A DNA stretch of 55,451 nt from WHSO01 sp050485485 (GCA_050485485.1 JBJHBM010000013.1:1-55451), one strand, 5' to 3'; shown: positions 29,845-38,969, counted from the first letter of the stretch. Numbers and translations: made by a program. Notes: generated by a model not told the origin, from the letters alone.

Positions 29845-30612
29845 TCAGCCGAACAGGCTGGTCGCGACCATCACCGCGCCGCCCGCGACGATCAGCCCCT
29901 CGATGGCGAGCGTATGGATGCGCAGGCTGGTATGGCGCACGATCCAGGCCGCGACCCAGGTGCCCGGCACGGTGCAGAGGCCCATGACGAGGGCGATCAC
30001 GGTCAGCTCCAGCGTGAGCGCGTCGAGCGAGCCGAACATCGCCATCTTGACGATGTTGACCAGCACCGCGATGGCGGCGTCGGTGGCGAGCAGCGCCGGC
30101 CCCGCGAGCCCGGCACCGAGCAGGATCGGGATCACCAGGATGCCGGCGCCCACCATGATGCTGCTGAGGAAGCCGAATACGCCGCCGAAGCCCGCCAGCG
30201 TCGCCGTGCCGGGCACCACCTTGCGGCCCGAGAGCCAGCGCCGGAGCGGGATGGAGAGCATCAGCACGATCCCGAGCAGCGCCTGCACCGCGTCCGAATC
30301 GAGCCGTACGTAGACCATCGCGCCCAGCGCCGAGGTTGCTGCCGCCGGCACCCCGATCAGCAGCATCACGCGCCAGTCGAGCCCGGCGCGGAAGAACCAC
30401 ACCCGCGACAGGTTGGTGATCGCCATCACCACCGACAGCACCGGGATCACCGCCTTGGCGCCGATGATGGGGGTGATGAACAGGGTCATGATGAGCCCGG
30501 CGCCGAAGCCGCTCATGCCGCTCACGGCGGCGGCGGCGAAGCACGCGACGATCACGCCGAGGATCACCCAGGGATCGAGCGCGGCGACGATCGGCAGTAA
30601 TTGGTCGAGCAC
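29845..30612 (-). CDS. TauE/SafE-type anion permease
   Basis: 255 residues, GTG start one base after the upstream stop. About 8 helices, with the family repeats GMSGFGAGLIMTLFITPIIG near the N-terminus and GGVFGFLSSIMVGAGILVIP in the second half. Family members export sulfite, sulfoacetate or other organic anions. As the last gene of the Tct/PrpD operon it may move a pathway acid or by-product. Confidence 0.87.
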   Translation of the reverse strand: MLDQLLPIVAALDPWVILGVIVACFAAAAVSGMSGFGAGLIMTLFITPIIGAKAVIPVLSVVMAITNLSRVWFFRAGLDWRVMLLIGVPAAATSALGAMVYVRLDSDAVQALLGIVLMLSIPLRRWLSGRKVVPGTATLAGFGGVFGFLSSIMVGAGILVIPILLGAGLAGPALLATDAAIAVLVNIVKMAMFGSLDALTLELTVIALVMGLCTVPGTWVAAWIVRHTSLRIHTLAIEGLIVAGGAVMVATSLFG

Positions 30613-30613
30613 G

Positions 30614-32008
30614 CTATTCGTTGCTCCGCAGCAGGGCGGCGGAGAATTCCCCCTCGTCGTCGAACAGGCCGTCGGCGAAGCGCGCCACGTCGTCGGCGCG
30701 CGCGGCGGGCCAGCCCGCGAAGCGCAGGTTGGCGGCCGCCTTGGCGAGCAGCTCCGCGTGCGTCATCGGTTCGCGCGCGCCGCCGCGCAATTGCGGCTGG
30801 TGCTCGCGCGCGGTGGTGCCATCCCGGAACCTGATCTCCACGTCGCCCGTGTAGTTGACCGGATATTCGTTGTCGGGGTCGATCTCGTAGCGCACCTTGC
30901 CGGCGAGCGCCAGCACGCGCGGGTCGTGCACCGTCTCCTCGGTGAACTGGGCGAGGCCCGCGTCCTGGAACAGGAGCCCGGCGGCGACGCAGTAGGGGCC
31001 GCTGAACTTGGCGGCGTAGGCGGTGGGCGGTGCCTGCTTGAGCTCGAGCGGCGCCCACAACCGGTGCACCGTGCCCTCGCCGACGCGGCACACGATCTCC
31101 TCGATGCGGTCGAGCGCCACGCCCTCGCGCGCGAGCCGCACCGCGCAGTCGATGAACGGCTGGGTCATGGTGCCGCAGGCATAGGGCTTGAAGGCGAGCC
31201 GCGCCGCCTCCCAGCGCGTTCCCAGCGCCCCGGCCAAGCCCTCGAAGTCGGGCTCGCGGGTGGTCGGCGCGAACGCCTTGAACAGCCCGTGGACGCCTTC
31301 CAGCACCGTCGCCGGGCCGAAGAACCCGGCGCCGCCGAGCGCGGCGGCGCGCAGCCCCGACTGCGCCGCCCAGCCCGCATGCATGCGCTTGGTCCAGGAG
31401 CCGTCGGCAAGGTACTCGATGATGCCCGCCGCCATGCTGCCGGCGACACCGAGCGAATCGCGAATCTGGCGCGCGTCGAATCCGCGCGCAACGCCCACCC
31501 CCGCCGCCGCGCCGATGGTGCCGAGCACCGAGGTCGGGTGGAAGCCGGCGGTGTGGACGCCCTTTTCGGCGGTGGCGCCGAGCCGGCAGGTGATCTCGAT
31601 TCCCGCCGCGATGCCGAGGGCCACGCGGCGCGCGGGCAGGCGGTGGGCCTCGCCCGCCGCGAACAGCGCCGGCACCATCACGACGCCGGTATGGACCGGG
31701 CAGCCCTCGTAGGTGTTGTCGTAGTCCTCGCCATGCCCGGTGGTGCCGTTGACGAGCGCCGCCGAGTGGGGATCGCGCCCGCCGCCCGCGCCGAACACGC
31801 TGCAGGGCCCGTCGCCCCCGGCCGCCGCCAGCGCGGCCTTTCCGTAGTCGGTGCCGGCCGCCGCCACCGACAGGCAGACGGTGTCGAGGATCGTGTCGGC
31901 GACCGCGCGGCGCACCGCTTGCGGCACGTCGTCGGGGCCGAGCCCGGCGCACCACGCCGCGAGCCGGCCGGAAACGGTATCGTCGGTGGTGGGGGCCGCC
32001 TTGTCCAT
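30614..32008 (-). CDS. MmgE/PrpD family protein (second copy in operon)
   Basis: 464 residues. VADTILDTVCLSVAAAGTDY, LVNGTTGHGEDYDNTYEGCP (the 'ng...H..dfDD' active-site stretch), HTAGFHPTSVLGTIGAAAGV, GSWTKRMHAGWAAQSGL and KPYACGTMTQPFIDCAVRLA are family marks. PrpD is 2-methylcitrate dehydratase; this subgroup includes cis-aconitate decarboxylase-like and itaconate-related enzymes, so dehydration or decarboxylation of a tri- or dicarboxylate is expected. Substrate not predictable. Confidence 0.9.
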   Translation of the reverse strand: MDKAAPTTDDTVSGRLAAWCAGLGPDDVPQAVRRAVADTILDTVCLSVAAAGTDYGKAALAAAGGDGPCSVFGAGGGRDPHSAALVNGTTGHGEDYDNTYEGCPVHTGVVMVPALFAAGEAHRLPARRVALGIAAGIEITCRLGATAEKGVHTAGFHPTSVLGTIGAAAGVGVARGFDARQIRDSLGVAGSMAAGIIEYLADGSWTKRMHAGWAAQSGLRAAALGGAGFFGPATVLEGVHGLFKAFAPTTREPDFEGLAGALGTRWEAARLAFKPYACGTMTQPFIDCAVRLAREGVALDRIEEIVCRVGEGTVHRLWAPLELKQAPPTAYAAKFSGPYCVAAGLLFQDAGLAQFTEETVHDPRVLALAGKVRYEIDPDNEYPVNYTGDVEIRFRDGTTAREHQPQLRGGAREPMTHAELLAKAAANLRFAGWPAARADDVARFADGLFDDEGEFSAALLRSNE

Positions 32009-32030
32009 CGGTCGCTCCGTGCGGTGGGGG

Positions 32031-32795
32031 TTACGGCAGGTAGGTGCCGCCGTTGACGTGGATGGCCTGGCCGGTGACGAAGCGGCCGTCCGGGCCGCAC
32101 AGGGCCGCGACCATGCCGGCCACCTCCTCGGGCGTGCCGCGCCGTCCGAGCAGCGGGCGGTGGATCGCGTGATGGGCGGGCCGCGCCGCCGCGCTCGAGG
32201 TATCGCGCGCGGTGTCGATCAGGCCCGGCACCACGAGGTTGACGGTCACCTTGCGGGACGCGAGCTCCCAGGCGAGCGCCTTGGTGAGCCCCTGGAGGCC
32301 CGCCTTGGCGGTCACCACGTGGGCGCGCCCCTCGGCGCCGGTGTGGCCGGTGAGGCCGCCGATGTTGACGATGGTGCCGCCGCCCGCGGTCTCGAGATGC
32401 GGCAGCGCCGCGCGCGTGGTGAGGAAGGCGCCGTCGAGGACCACGCCGAGGATCGCGTGCCAGTCGGCGAGGCTCATGTCGGCGAGTGCGGCCTCGTGGC
32501 GGACGGCGGCGTTGTTGACCAGGATGTCGAGACGCCCGAAGGACTCGGCCGCCGCCGCGATCAGGCGCCCGACCGCGGCCTCGTCGGTGACGTCGGCGAC
32601 GCAAGCGACCGCGCGCCCGCCGCCGGCCGAAATCTCCGCCGCCACCGCCTCGGCCTGGGCGCGGTTGGCGCGCGCGTTCACCACCACGGCGGCGCCGTCG
32701 CGCGCGAGCCGCAGCGCGATGGCGCGGCCGATGTTGCGGCCGCTGCCGGTGACGACGGCGACCTTGCCCGAAAGCGGCGGAACGGCTTGCTCCAT
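32031..32795 (-). CDS. SDR-family oxidoreductase with altered catalytic residues
   Basis: 254 residues. Rossmann fold intact: VAVVTGSGRNIGRAIALRLA (TGxxxGxG), DILVNNAAVRHEAAL (NNAG-type). The usual Ser of IVNISS is Gly (TIVNIGGLTGHTGAEG) and the YxxxK motif reads AHVVTAKAGL, with Val where Tyr is expected; Lys is kept. The C-terminus (GQAIHVNGGTYLP) is standard. This variant is known among SDR-like proteins but may use another mechanism. Start 4 bases after TctA's stop codon region; in the operon it would act on the imported acid or its product. Confidence 0.88.
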   Translation of the reverse strand: MEQAVPPLSGKVAVVTGSGRNIGRAIALRLARDGAAVVVNARANRAQAEAVAAEISAGGGRAVACVADVTDEAAVGRLIAAAAESFGRLDILVNNAAVRHEAALADMSLADWHAILGVVLDGAFLTTRAALPHLETAGGGTIVNIGGLTGHTGAEGRAHVVTAKAGLQGLTKALAWELASRKVTVNLVVPGLIDTARDTSSAAARPAHHAIHRPLLGRRGTPEEVAGMVAALCGPDGRFVTGQAIHVNGGTYLP

Positions 32796-32798
32796 GCC

Positions 32799-34295
32799 TT
32801 AGCTCCTGCTGCGCCCGCGCCAGGCGTTCAGCAGGTCGCGCGCGATGGGGTAGATGTAGGACAGCAGCGCGATCGTCAGGATCACGGCGCTGATCGGCCG
32901 GGTGAAGAACACGCTCCAGTCGCCGTCCGAGATGATAAGGGAGCGGCGCAGAGAAGTCTCGATCATGAATCCCAGCACCAGGGCGAGGATCATCGGCGCC
33001 GCCGGAAAATCGTATTTGCGCATGATGTAGCCGAGCGCGCCGAACAGCAGCACGAGGCGCACGTCGAACATGAGCCCGGTGATGGCGAGCGCCGCCATGA
33101 AGGAGATGCCGGCGACGCCCGTGACCAGGAACGGCTTGGGCAGGCGCATGACGTAGGTGAGATAGGGCGTGAGCAGCAGCCCCAGAACCAGCAGCGCGAC
33201 CGCGCCGAGGGCGAGGCCGAGGAACAGGCTGTAGATCAGCGCCGGCTGGTCGGCGAAGATCTGCGGACCCGGACGCAGGCCGAACATGATCATGGCGGCG
33301 AGCACCACGGCGGCGGCGCCCGATCCCGGCACGGCGAGCGCCAGCAGCGGCACCATCGCGCCGCCCTCGGTCGCGTTGTTGGCGGCCTCGGGCGCGGCCA
33401 CGCCCTCGTGGGAGCCCTTGCCGAACTCCTCGGGCTTCCTGGAGAAGCGCTTGGCCTCGTTGTAGGCGATGAAGGCGGCGATCGAGCCGCCCGCGCCGGG
33501 CGCGGTGCCGACCAGCATCCCGATCCCCGACGAACGCAGGATGGTGGGGACCAGCGCGCGGATCTCCGCCCACGACGGAAGCTGCGAGGAGACCCGGACG
33601 ACGGTGGCGGCGAGGTTGCGCTTCTGCGCCTGCACCAGCACCTCTGCCACCGCGAACACGCCGATCATCACCACCAGGAAGTTGATGCCGTCGATCAGCG
33701 CGATCTGGCCGAAGGTGAAGCGCGGCAGGCCGCTGAACGGGTCGGTGCCGATGGTGACGATCATCAGGCCGGCGAGGGTCGAGATCAGTCCCTTGAAGAT
33801 GTTCTTGGTCGCCATGCTGGAGACCATGCTGAGGCCGAAGATGCCGACCGCGAAGTACTCGGGCGGGCCGAAGCGCAGCGCGAAGTCGGCGAGCGGCAGC
33901 GCGATCACGGCGAGCAGGATGGTGCTGATGAACCAGCCGGCGGCCGAGGCGATGCAGACGATGCCGAGCGCCTTGCCGGCCTGCCCCTTCTGGGCGAGGG
34001 GGTAGCCGTCGAACAGGGTGGCGGCGCCCGAGGCCGCGCCGGGCGCGTGCACCAGGACCGAGGTGACGCCGCCGCCGAAGTTCTGCCCGCCCCACAGGCC
34101 CAGCATCATGATCAGCGCCACGGCGGGCGGCATCTCGAAGGTGAAGGGCAGCAGCAGGCTGATGCCGATGGCGCCGTTGATGCCGGGCAGGATGCCGGCG
34201 ACGATGCCGAGCAGCACCCCCAGCACCAGGAAGAACAGGGTGTAGGGGGTGAGGACGTTCGCGAACGCTTGCGCGAGGGCGGCGAGATCGAGCAT
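32799..34295 (-). CDS. tctA: Tripartite tricarboxylate transporter, large permease TctA
   Basis: 498 residues, about 12 helices. Diagnostic pieces: GILPGINGAIGISLLLPFTF, LVHAPGAASGAATLFDGYPL (the 'PG.p....T..DG.p' motif), GMLVGTAPGAGGSIAAFIAY and GDWSVFFTRPISAVILTIAL. Forms the channel with TctB; substrate is delivered by a periplasmic TctC. The full tctC-tctB-tctA order is present on the reverse strand. Confidence 0.95.
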   Translation of the reverse strand: MLDLAALAQAFANVLTPYTLFFLVLGVLLGIVAGILPGINGAIGISLLLPFTFEMPPAVALIMMLGLWGGQNFGGGVTSVLVHAPGAASGAATLFDGYPLAQKGQAGKALGIVCIASAAGWFISTILLAVIALPLADFALRFGPPEYFAVGIFGLSMVSSMATKNIFKGLISTLAGLMIVTIGTDPFSGLPRFTFGQIALIDGINFLVVMIGVFAVAEVLVQAQKRNLAATVVRVSSQLPSWAEIRALVPTILRSSGIGMLVGTAPGAGGSIAAFIAYNEAKRFSRKPEEFGKGSHEGVAAPEAANNATEGGAMVPLLALAVPGSGAAAVVLAAMIMFGLRPGPQIFADQPALIYSLFLGLALGAVALLVLGLLLTPYLTYVMRLPKPFLVTGVAGISFMAALAITGLMFDVRLVLLFGALGYIMRKYDFPAAPMILALVLGFMIETSLRRSLIISDGDWSVFFTRPISAVILTIALLSYIYPIARDLLNAWRGRSRS

Positions 34296-34305
34296 GGAGG
34301 GTGCC

Positions 34306-34866
34306 TTATCCGCCGAACAGCGAGGCCGTCGGCAGGGAGACGTTGAACACGAAGCCGAACAGGACGTAGAGGAACCCCGCGATCGCCACGGCGCCGAGGC
34401 CGATCCGCCAGGGGCGGCGCTCGCCCGCGATGGCGATCATCGCGGCGAAGCACAGCAAGGACGAGAGCAGATATCCCAGGAGCGGCAGGATCACCGTGTA
34501 GAAGGCCATCACGGCGATGAAGCCGAGCACGCGCTGCTCGCCCGGCGTGAGCCACGGGAAGCCCCTGGCGCGGGGCTCGTCGTCGGACACGGGGGCGCCC
34601 GAACCGCCGGCGCTCTCGGCCTGGGCGGCGGCGGCGGCGGTGGAGCCGCGCTTGCCGACGGTGCCGCCCTGGATCTCGATGCCGAGCCAGCCGGTGAGCG
34701 CGAGCGCGGCGCCGGCCGCCATCATGGCGTAGGCGAGCAGGCGCGGCAGGAAGCGCCCGCCGAGATCGTCGGTGGCGGTGAAGTCGGGCACGCCCGCGGA
34801 CAACCAGAACACCAGGGCGCCGAACGCGACGCACAGGAGGCCGGCAACGACGTTGGAACGAATCAT
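34306..34866 (-). CDS. tctB: Tripartite tricarboxylate transporter, small permease TctB
   Basis: 186 residues, 4 predicted helices with a ~30-residue cytoplasmic Ala/Gly-rich loop in the middle. GLLCVAFGALVFWLSAGVPD near the N-terminus and AVMAFYTVILPLLGYLLSSL in the second half fit TctB. Ends 10 bases before TctA starts. N-terminal and C-terminal hairpins are typical; length slightly above average because of the loop. Confidence 0.9.
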   Translation of the reverse strand: MIRSNVVAGLLCVAFGALVFWLSAGVPDFTATDDLGGRFLPRLLAYAMMAAGAALALTGWLGIEIQGGTVGKRGSTAAAAAQAESAGGSGAPVSDDEPRARGFPWLTPGEQRVLGFIAVMAFYTVILPLLGYLLSSLLCFAAMIAIAGERRPWRIGLGAVAIAGFLYVLFGFVFNVSLPTASLFGG

Positions 34867-34952
34867 GGCGGGAGTCTTTCCGCTCCGTGAGGCGCCCGGC
34901 GGGCGCCGAAAGAGACGGCCGGCGGGCCCGTCCCGCCGGCCGCTCGCGCGTC

Positions 34953-35909
34953 CTACTTCTTCTTCGGAAGAGTCGCGAGGAACGCTTCGAGCTCGGTGTT
35001 GGCGCGGTCGAGGAACGCCACGAACTCCTTATGCGGGATGAACACCGGCTCGAGGCTGCCGTTGAGGTAGTAGCTCCTGAACGGCTCGGTCTCGTAGATG
35101 TCCTTGAGCGAGGCCACGATGGCATCGACCGTCTGCTGCGGCACGCCCGGGGGCGCGAACACGCCGCGGAACTTGGTGGAGACCACGTCCCAGCCGTTCT
35201 CGCGCGCGGTCGGCGCCTGGTAGTTCTTGAGGCGGCTGTCCTGGAACACCACCAGCATGTTGAGCGTGCCGTTCTGCAGGTGGGTGAGCGCCTGGCCGGG
35301 CTCGCCGATCACGGCGTCCACGTGCTTGCCGAGCAGCGAGACCACCGCCGCGCCGCCGCCCTCGTGGGGGACGGTGCGGACCTCGATGCCGGCCGCCTTC
35401 TGGAAGTTCTCGAGCACGAGCTGGTCGAGCGAGCCCGCGCTGCCGATGCCGATGGTGAGCTTGCGCGGGTTCTTCTTGGCGTAGTCCACCAGCTCCTTGA
35501 TGCTCTTGAACTGGCTGTCGCGATGGACGTAGAGCGTGGTCGGGTCCATCAGCATCCCGGCGATCGGGGTCATGTCCTTGTAGGTCGGGATGCCCTTGCT
35601 GCGCAGAGGGGTGATGAGCTGGGTCGGCGTCACCATCTGCAGGGTGTAGCCGTCCCTGGGGGCCTGGGTCGCCATGTAGTTGGCGGCGACCGCGCCCGAG
35701 CCGCCGGTACGGTTCTGCACCACGACGCTGATGCCGTGCTTCTTCTCGAGCGCGGGCCCGAGGTTGCGCGCCATGATGTCGTTGCCGCCGCCCGGGGACG
35801 AATGGGCGACGAGGGTGACGGTCTTGGTCGGCCACTTCTCCTGGGCCGTCGCGGCGAAGGCGAGCGGCAGGGAGACGGCGGCGACGGCGATACTGCGTAA
35901 CATGTTCAT
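34953..35909 (-). CDS. tctC: Tripartite tricarboxylate transporter substrate-binding protein TctC (Bug)
   Basis: 318 residues with a signal peptide ending ATAQ (about residue 23). WPTKTVTLVAHSSPGGGNDI (the 'P.k.i.livp..pGGg.D' motif), VVVQNRTGGSGAVAANYMAT and APRDGYTLQM are Bug hallmarks; the second lobe carries FAPPGVPQQTVD. AGGAGG ribosome site. Encoded first of the tct genes, just after an MmgE/PrpD gene, so it should bind a carboxylate that is processed by the operon enzymes. Confidence 0.95.
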   Translation of the reverse strand: MNMLRSIAVAAVSLPLAFAATAQEKWPTKTVTLVAHSSPGGGNDIMARNLGPALEKKHGISVVVQNRTGGSGAVAANYMATQAPRDGYTLQMVTPTQLITPLRSKGIPTYKDMTPIAGMLMDPTTLYVHRDSQFKSIKELVDYAKKNPRKLTIGIGSAGSLDQLVLENFQKAAGIEVRTVPHEGGGAAVVSLLGKHVDAVIGEPGQALTHLQNGTLNMLVVFQDSRLKNYQAPTARENGWDVVSTKFRGVFAPPGVPQQTVDAIVASLKDIYETEPFRSYYLNGSLEPVFIPHKEFVAFLDRANTELEAFLATLPKKK

Positions 35910-36000
35910 GGTGAACCCTCCTGTCTTGATCCCCGCCCGTGGCGGGGCCCGTTGTCATTCACGAAAAACGCGTGGTCTTTGGTGCGTGAACCTCCCGCGG

Positions 36001-37440
36001 CTACTGGGCCGCCTCGCGCCCCGGCGCGGGGTCGCGGACGGCGTGGTCGGTCTGGATCAGCTCGGCGAGGACGCCGGCGCGGGGCAGCTCCTCGACGCCG
36101 CGCACCGCCTCGATGGCGCGGGCCTGGGCCGTCTCCGCCAGCAGGCCGCGGGCGGAGTTGGAGAACTTCTCCTCCACCTCGGCGTCGGTCATCGGCAGGT
36201 CGGGGCCGCCGCGGTAGCGCTCGTCGGCCCATTCGACCAGCCTGCGGCCGTCCTTGAGGGCGATCTCCACGCGCGAGCGGATGCGGTCGAAGCCCTGGGC
36301 CTCGATGGCGGGGTCGAGATGGGTCGCGACCCGGCGCTGCATCGCCTGCATGTCCTCGGAGCCGACGCGGGCGTCGGTGAACTCCTCGCGGCCCGCGCGG
36401 CGGTACAGCACCATCATCGAAAGCAGCGCCGCCATCGAGAACTTGGCCTGCAGGTGGTTGGCCGCGACCGGATAGCGGATCGGATTGAGGATGTTGGAGC
36501 CGGCGTGGAAGTCGATGCGCTCCACCTGCTCGGGACGGACGTCCTCGCGCGTCACCAGCCGCAGCATGGCGTCCATCGACTGGTGGGTGAGGATGCCGGA
36601 CGGATAGGGCTTGATGCTGACGCCGGGCGAGACGATCGAGAGGGTCTTGCCGAAGCCCTGGGCGGCCTTGTCCTCGCTGAAGCCGCCGCCGAGCACCTGC
36701 AGGAAGCCCCAGCGGCCGTCGAGGGCGGCCGGGTCGGCGGCGAAGCCGCGCGCCGCCAGCAGCGCGGCGGTGACGCCGTTCTCGGCGGCGCGCCCGACGT
36801 GGAGCGGCTTGGTCATGGTGCCGAAGTTGACGCGGATGCCGGCGGCGAAGCTCGCGGCGATGCCGAGCGCGTGGGCCAGTGTCCGGCCCGTGAGGCCGAG
36901 CAGCTTGGCGGCGGCGACGCAGGCGCCGAAGGTGCCGACCGTGCCGCTCGAATGGTGGCCGCGCAGGTAGTGGTCGGGCAGCATCCACTCGGCGATCTTG
37001 CATTCGACCTCGAAGCCGGCCTGGAACGCCGTCATGAAGCGGCGCCCGTCCACGTCGCCGAGGCGCTGGGCGACGGCGAGGGCCGCGGCGAACGGCGGGA
37101 TCGAGGGATGGGTGAGCAGACCGTAGACATGGGCCGGGTCGTGGGAGACCTGGGTGTCGTCCCAGTCGTGGGCGTGGCCGGCGGTGCCCATCACGCGCGC
37201 GGCGAGCGGCGCCGGCGCCCGGACGTCGCCCGCGCCGAGCAGCAGCGCGTCGGGCCGCCCGCCGGTCTCGATCGCGTCGGCGACCAGGATGCGCAGCGAG
37301 TCCTCGGCGACGCCCGCGACCAGCAGGCCGAGCGAATCCGTCATGCAGCGCCGGGCGATGCGGCGCGCCTCCTCGGGCAGGCCCGCGTGGCCGAGGCCGT
37401 CGACGAAGGCGACCGCCTGCGCGGTGAGGCTAGCGGCCAT
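36001..37440 (-). CDS. MmgE/PrpD family protein (first copy in operon)
   Basis: 479 residues from ATG 37440; the frame is open further upstream but that part overlaps the GntR gene. MTDSLGLLVAGVAEDSLRIL, VMGTAGHAHDWDDTQVSHDP (the HxxDfDD region), GTVGTFGACVAAAKLLGLTG and PLHVGRAAENGVTAALLAAR are typical. The C-terminal half has a region GVSIKPYPSGILTHQSMDAM equal to the 'KPyp.c...h..id' motif. It overlaps the regulator gene by 11 bases. Only distantly similar to the second copy, so the two probably act on different intermediates. Confidence 0.9.
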   Translation of the reverse strand: MAASLTAQAVAFVDGLGHAGLPEEARRIARRCMTDSLGLLVAGVAEDSLRILVADAIETGGRPDALLLGAGDVRAPAPLAARVMGTAGHAHDWDDTQVSHDPAHVYGLLTHPSIPPFAAALAVAQRLGDVDGRRFMTAFQAGFEVECKIAEWMLPDHYLRGHHSSGTVGTFGACVAAAKLLGLTGRTLAHALGIAASFAAGIRVNFGTMTKPLHVGRAAENGVTAALLAARGFAADPAALDGRWGFLQVLGGGFSEDKAAQGFGKTLSIVSPGVSIKPYPSGILTHQSMDAMLRLVTREDVRPEQVERIDFHAGSNILNPIRYPVAANHLQAKFSMAALLSMMVLYRRAGREEFTDARVGSEDMQAMQRRVATHLDPAIEAQGFDRIRSRVEIALKDGRRLVEWADERYRGGPDLPMTDAEVEEKFSNSARGLLAETAQARAIEAVRGVEELPRAGVLAELIQTDHAVRDPAPGREAAQ

Positions 37441-38170
37441 CGCGCGCTCCCTCGGCGTCCTCCGCCGCCCGCTCGCGGCGCGCGGCGGCGAGCATGCGGT
37501 CCTTGGCGCGGGCGACGTGGAGGCGGTGGGCGGCCTCGGCCGCGTCGGCATCGCGCGCCGCCAGCGCCTCGACCATGACGCGGTGCTCGCGGTTGGAGAC
37601 CGCGAGGCCGCCGCCCTGCACCAGGCCGCGACGGCGGTAGAGGTGTAGCTCCTTGACCAGCGCGTGGTACTGGCGCTCCAGCACCGGGTTGCCGGCGCCC
37701 GCCATGATGAGGCGGTGGAAATCGAGGTTGAGCGGATAGTAGCGCTCGATGTCGCGCGCCTCGGTCGCTGCCTCCATGTCGGCGAGGCAGTCGCGCAGGC
37801 GGGCGACGTCGGCCGCGGTGATGCGCGCGGCGAACAGCCGTCCGGCGAGCCCGAACAGCGTCGTGCGCACGTCGTAGACGTGGCTCGCTTCGGCCACGTC
37901 GAGCTTGCGCACGTAGACGCCGCGGTTGGGGACCAGCTCCACCAGCCCGCTGTGGGCGAGCGAGCGGCACGCCTCGCGGATCGGTCCGCGGCTGGTGCCG
38001 AAGCGCGTGGCCAGCGCGATCTCGTTGATGCGCTCCCCCGGCGCCAGCGTGCCGGCGAGGATCATGCGCTCGATCTCGTCCTGCAGCACGCTCATCAGGG
38101 AGCGGGTGCGCAGCAGCTCGATGGGGTGGTCGGGGATATCGGCGAGGGCGGGGGAGGTGTCGGTGCTCAT
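37430..38170 (-). CDS. GntR-family regulator (FCD/FadR type)
   Basis: 246 residues. Winged helix: ERMILAGTLAPGERINEIAL followed by ATRFGTSRGPIREACRSLAH and GLVELVPNRGVYVRKLD, a textbook GntR start. The FCD ligand-binding domain follows (VYDVRTTLFGLAGRLFAARI, LNLDFHRLIMAGAGNPVLER, VMVEALAARDADAAEAAHRL). The conserved Asp and His of FCD domains suggest a metal-bound carboxylate effector. As first gene of the operon it most likely represses it and responds to the transported acid. Confidence 0.93.
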   Translation of the reverse strand: MSTDTSPALADIPDHPIELLRTRSLMSVLQDEIERMILAGTLAPGERINEIALATRFGTSRGPIREACRSLAHSGLVELVPNRGVYVRKLDVAEASHVYDVRTTLFGLAGRLFAARITAADVARLRDCLADMEAATEARDIERYYPLNLDFHRLIMAGAGNPVLERQYHALVKELHLYRRRGLVQGGGLAVSNREHRVMVEALAARDADAAEAAHRLHVARAKDRMLAAARRERAAEDAEGARDGR

Positions 38171-38173
38171 GGT

Positions 38174-38205
38174 TCGACTGTCATGAATCGACTGCTGGCT
38201 GTCAA
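38174..38205 (-). promoter_or_regulatory. Candidate promoter/operator of the GntR-Tct-PrpD operon
   Basis: In the 190-base divergent gap, TCGACTG occurs twice (38174-38180 and 38188-38194), 14 bases apart, close to the GntR start. A leftward TTGACA lies at 38205-38200; no convincing -10 follows at standard distance. These are plausible sites for autoregulation. Confidence 0.35.
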
Positions 38206-38360
38206 CACTTATAGATCGAAGGATTATGACGGCGGCATGTTCCGCTGTCGTGGCGGCGGGCGCTTCGCTTCTGCGGGCGCGCGGTCTATGGTGAGGGAAG
38301 GCCCGCGCCGCGGGCCGGCGTCGAGAATTTTCGTCGAGAATTTTTCCCCGGAACCCGCCC

Positions 38361-38969
38361 GTGTCCGCACCCGCCGAACCCTATCCCTGGCTCCGGCCGC
38401 TCACCGAATGGGGGCCGCTCATCGCGTTCTTCGCGGCCTACTGGGCCTACGGGCTGATCCCGGCGACCGGGGTGCTGGTGGCGACGACCCTCGCCGCGAC
38501 CCTGCTCGCGGTGGTGCTCGCGCGGCGCGTGCCGTGGATGCCGGTGGTCACGGCGGCGGCGGTGGGCGCGTTCGGCGGGCTCACGCTCGTCTTCGACGAC
38601 GACCTGTTCATCAAGATCAAGCCGACCGTGGTGCAGGCGCTGATGGCGGCGGCGCTGCTCGGCGGGCTTGCCTTCGGGCGGCTGTTCCTCAAGGCGCTGA
38701 TGGAGCGCGGCATCGCCATGACGGACAAGGGCTGGCGCGCGCTCACCTGGCGCTTCGCCGGCTTCCTGCTGTTCGGCGCCGCGCTCAACGAGGCGGTGTG
38801 GCGCACCCAGAGCGACGACGTGTGGGTGACGTTCAAGGCGTTCGGCCTGACCGGCCTCGCGGTCGCCTTCATGCTGGCCCAGCTGCCGCTCATCCGCCGC
38901 CACGCGCCGCCCGAAGGGGCGGAGCCGGCGGAGGAGGACGGCGGCCTGCCGCCCCTGCCGCCGCGTTAG
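38361..38969 (+). CDS. Septation protein A / YciB family membrane protein
   Basis: 202 residues, GTG start. Five to six helices: LRPLTEWGPLIAFFAAYWAY, ATTLAATLLAVVLARRVPWM, VGAFGGLTLVFDDDLFIKIK followed by PTVVQALMAAALLGGLAFGR, and MTDKGWRALTWRFAGFLLFG. The 'GGlTl.f.d..FIk.KPTiv' and 'W..l..rw..ff' motifs identify the IspZ/YciB family, inner-membrane proteins tied to cell division and envelope synthesis. The stop is within a 32-bp tandem repeat. Confidence 0.9.
   Translation: MSAPAEPYPWLRPLTEWGPLIAFFAAYWAYGLIPATGVLVATTLAATLLAVVLARRVPWMPVVTAAAVGAFGGLTLVFDDDLFIKIKPTVVQALMAAALLGGLAFGRLFLKALMERGIAMTDKGWRALTWRFAGFLLFGAALNEAVWRTQSDDVWVTFKAFGLTGLAVAFMLAQLPLIRRHAPPEGAEPAEEDGGLPPLPPR

Noticed and set aside
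31678..34346. Long open frames of about 800 codons on both strands over the tct operon
   Set aside because: Compositions are Arg/Ala/Gly-rich with no domain, and they overlap TctA, SDR and PrpD genes with clear motifs; they are high-GC shadows.
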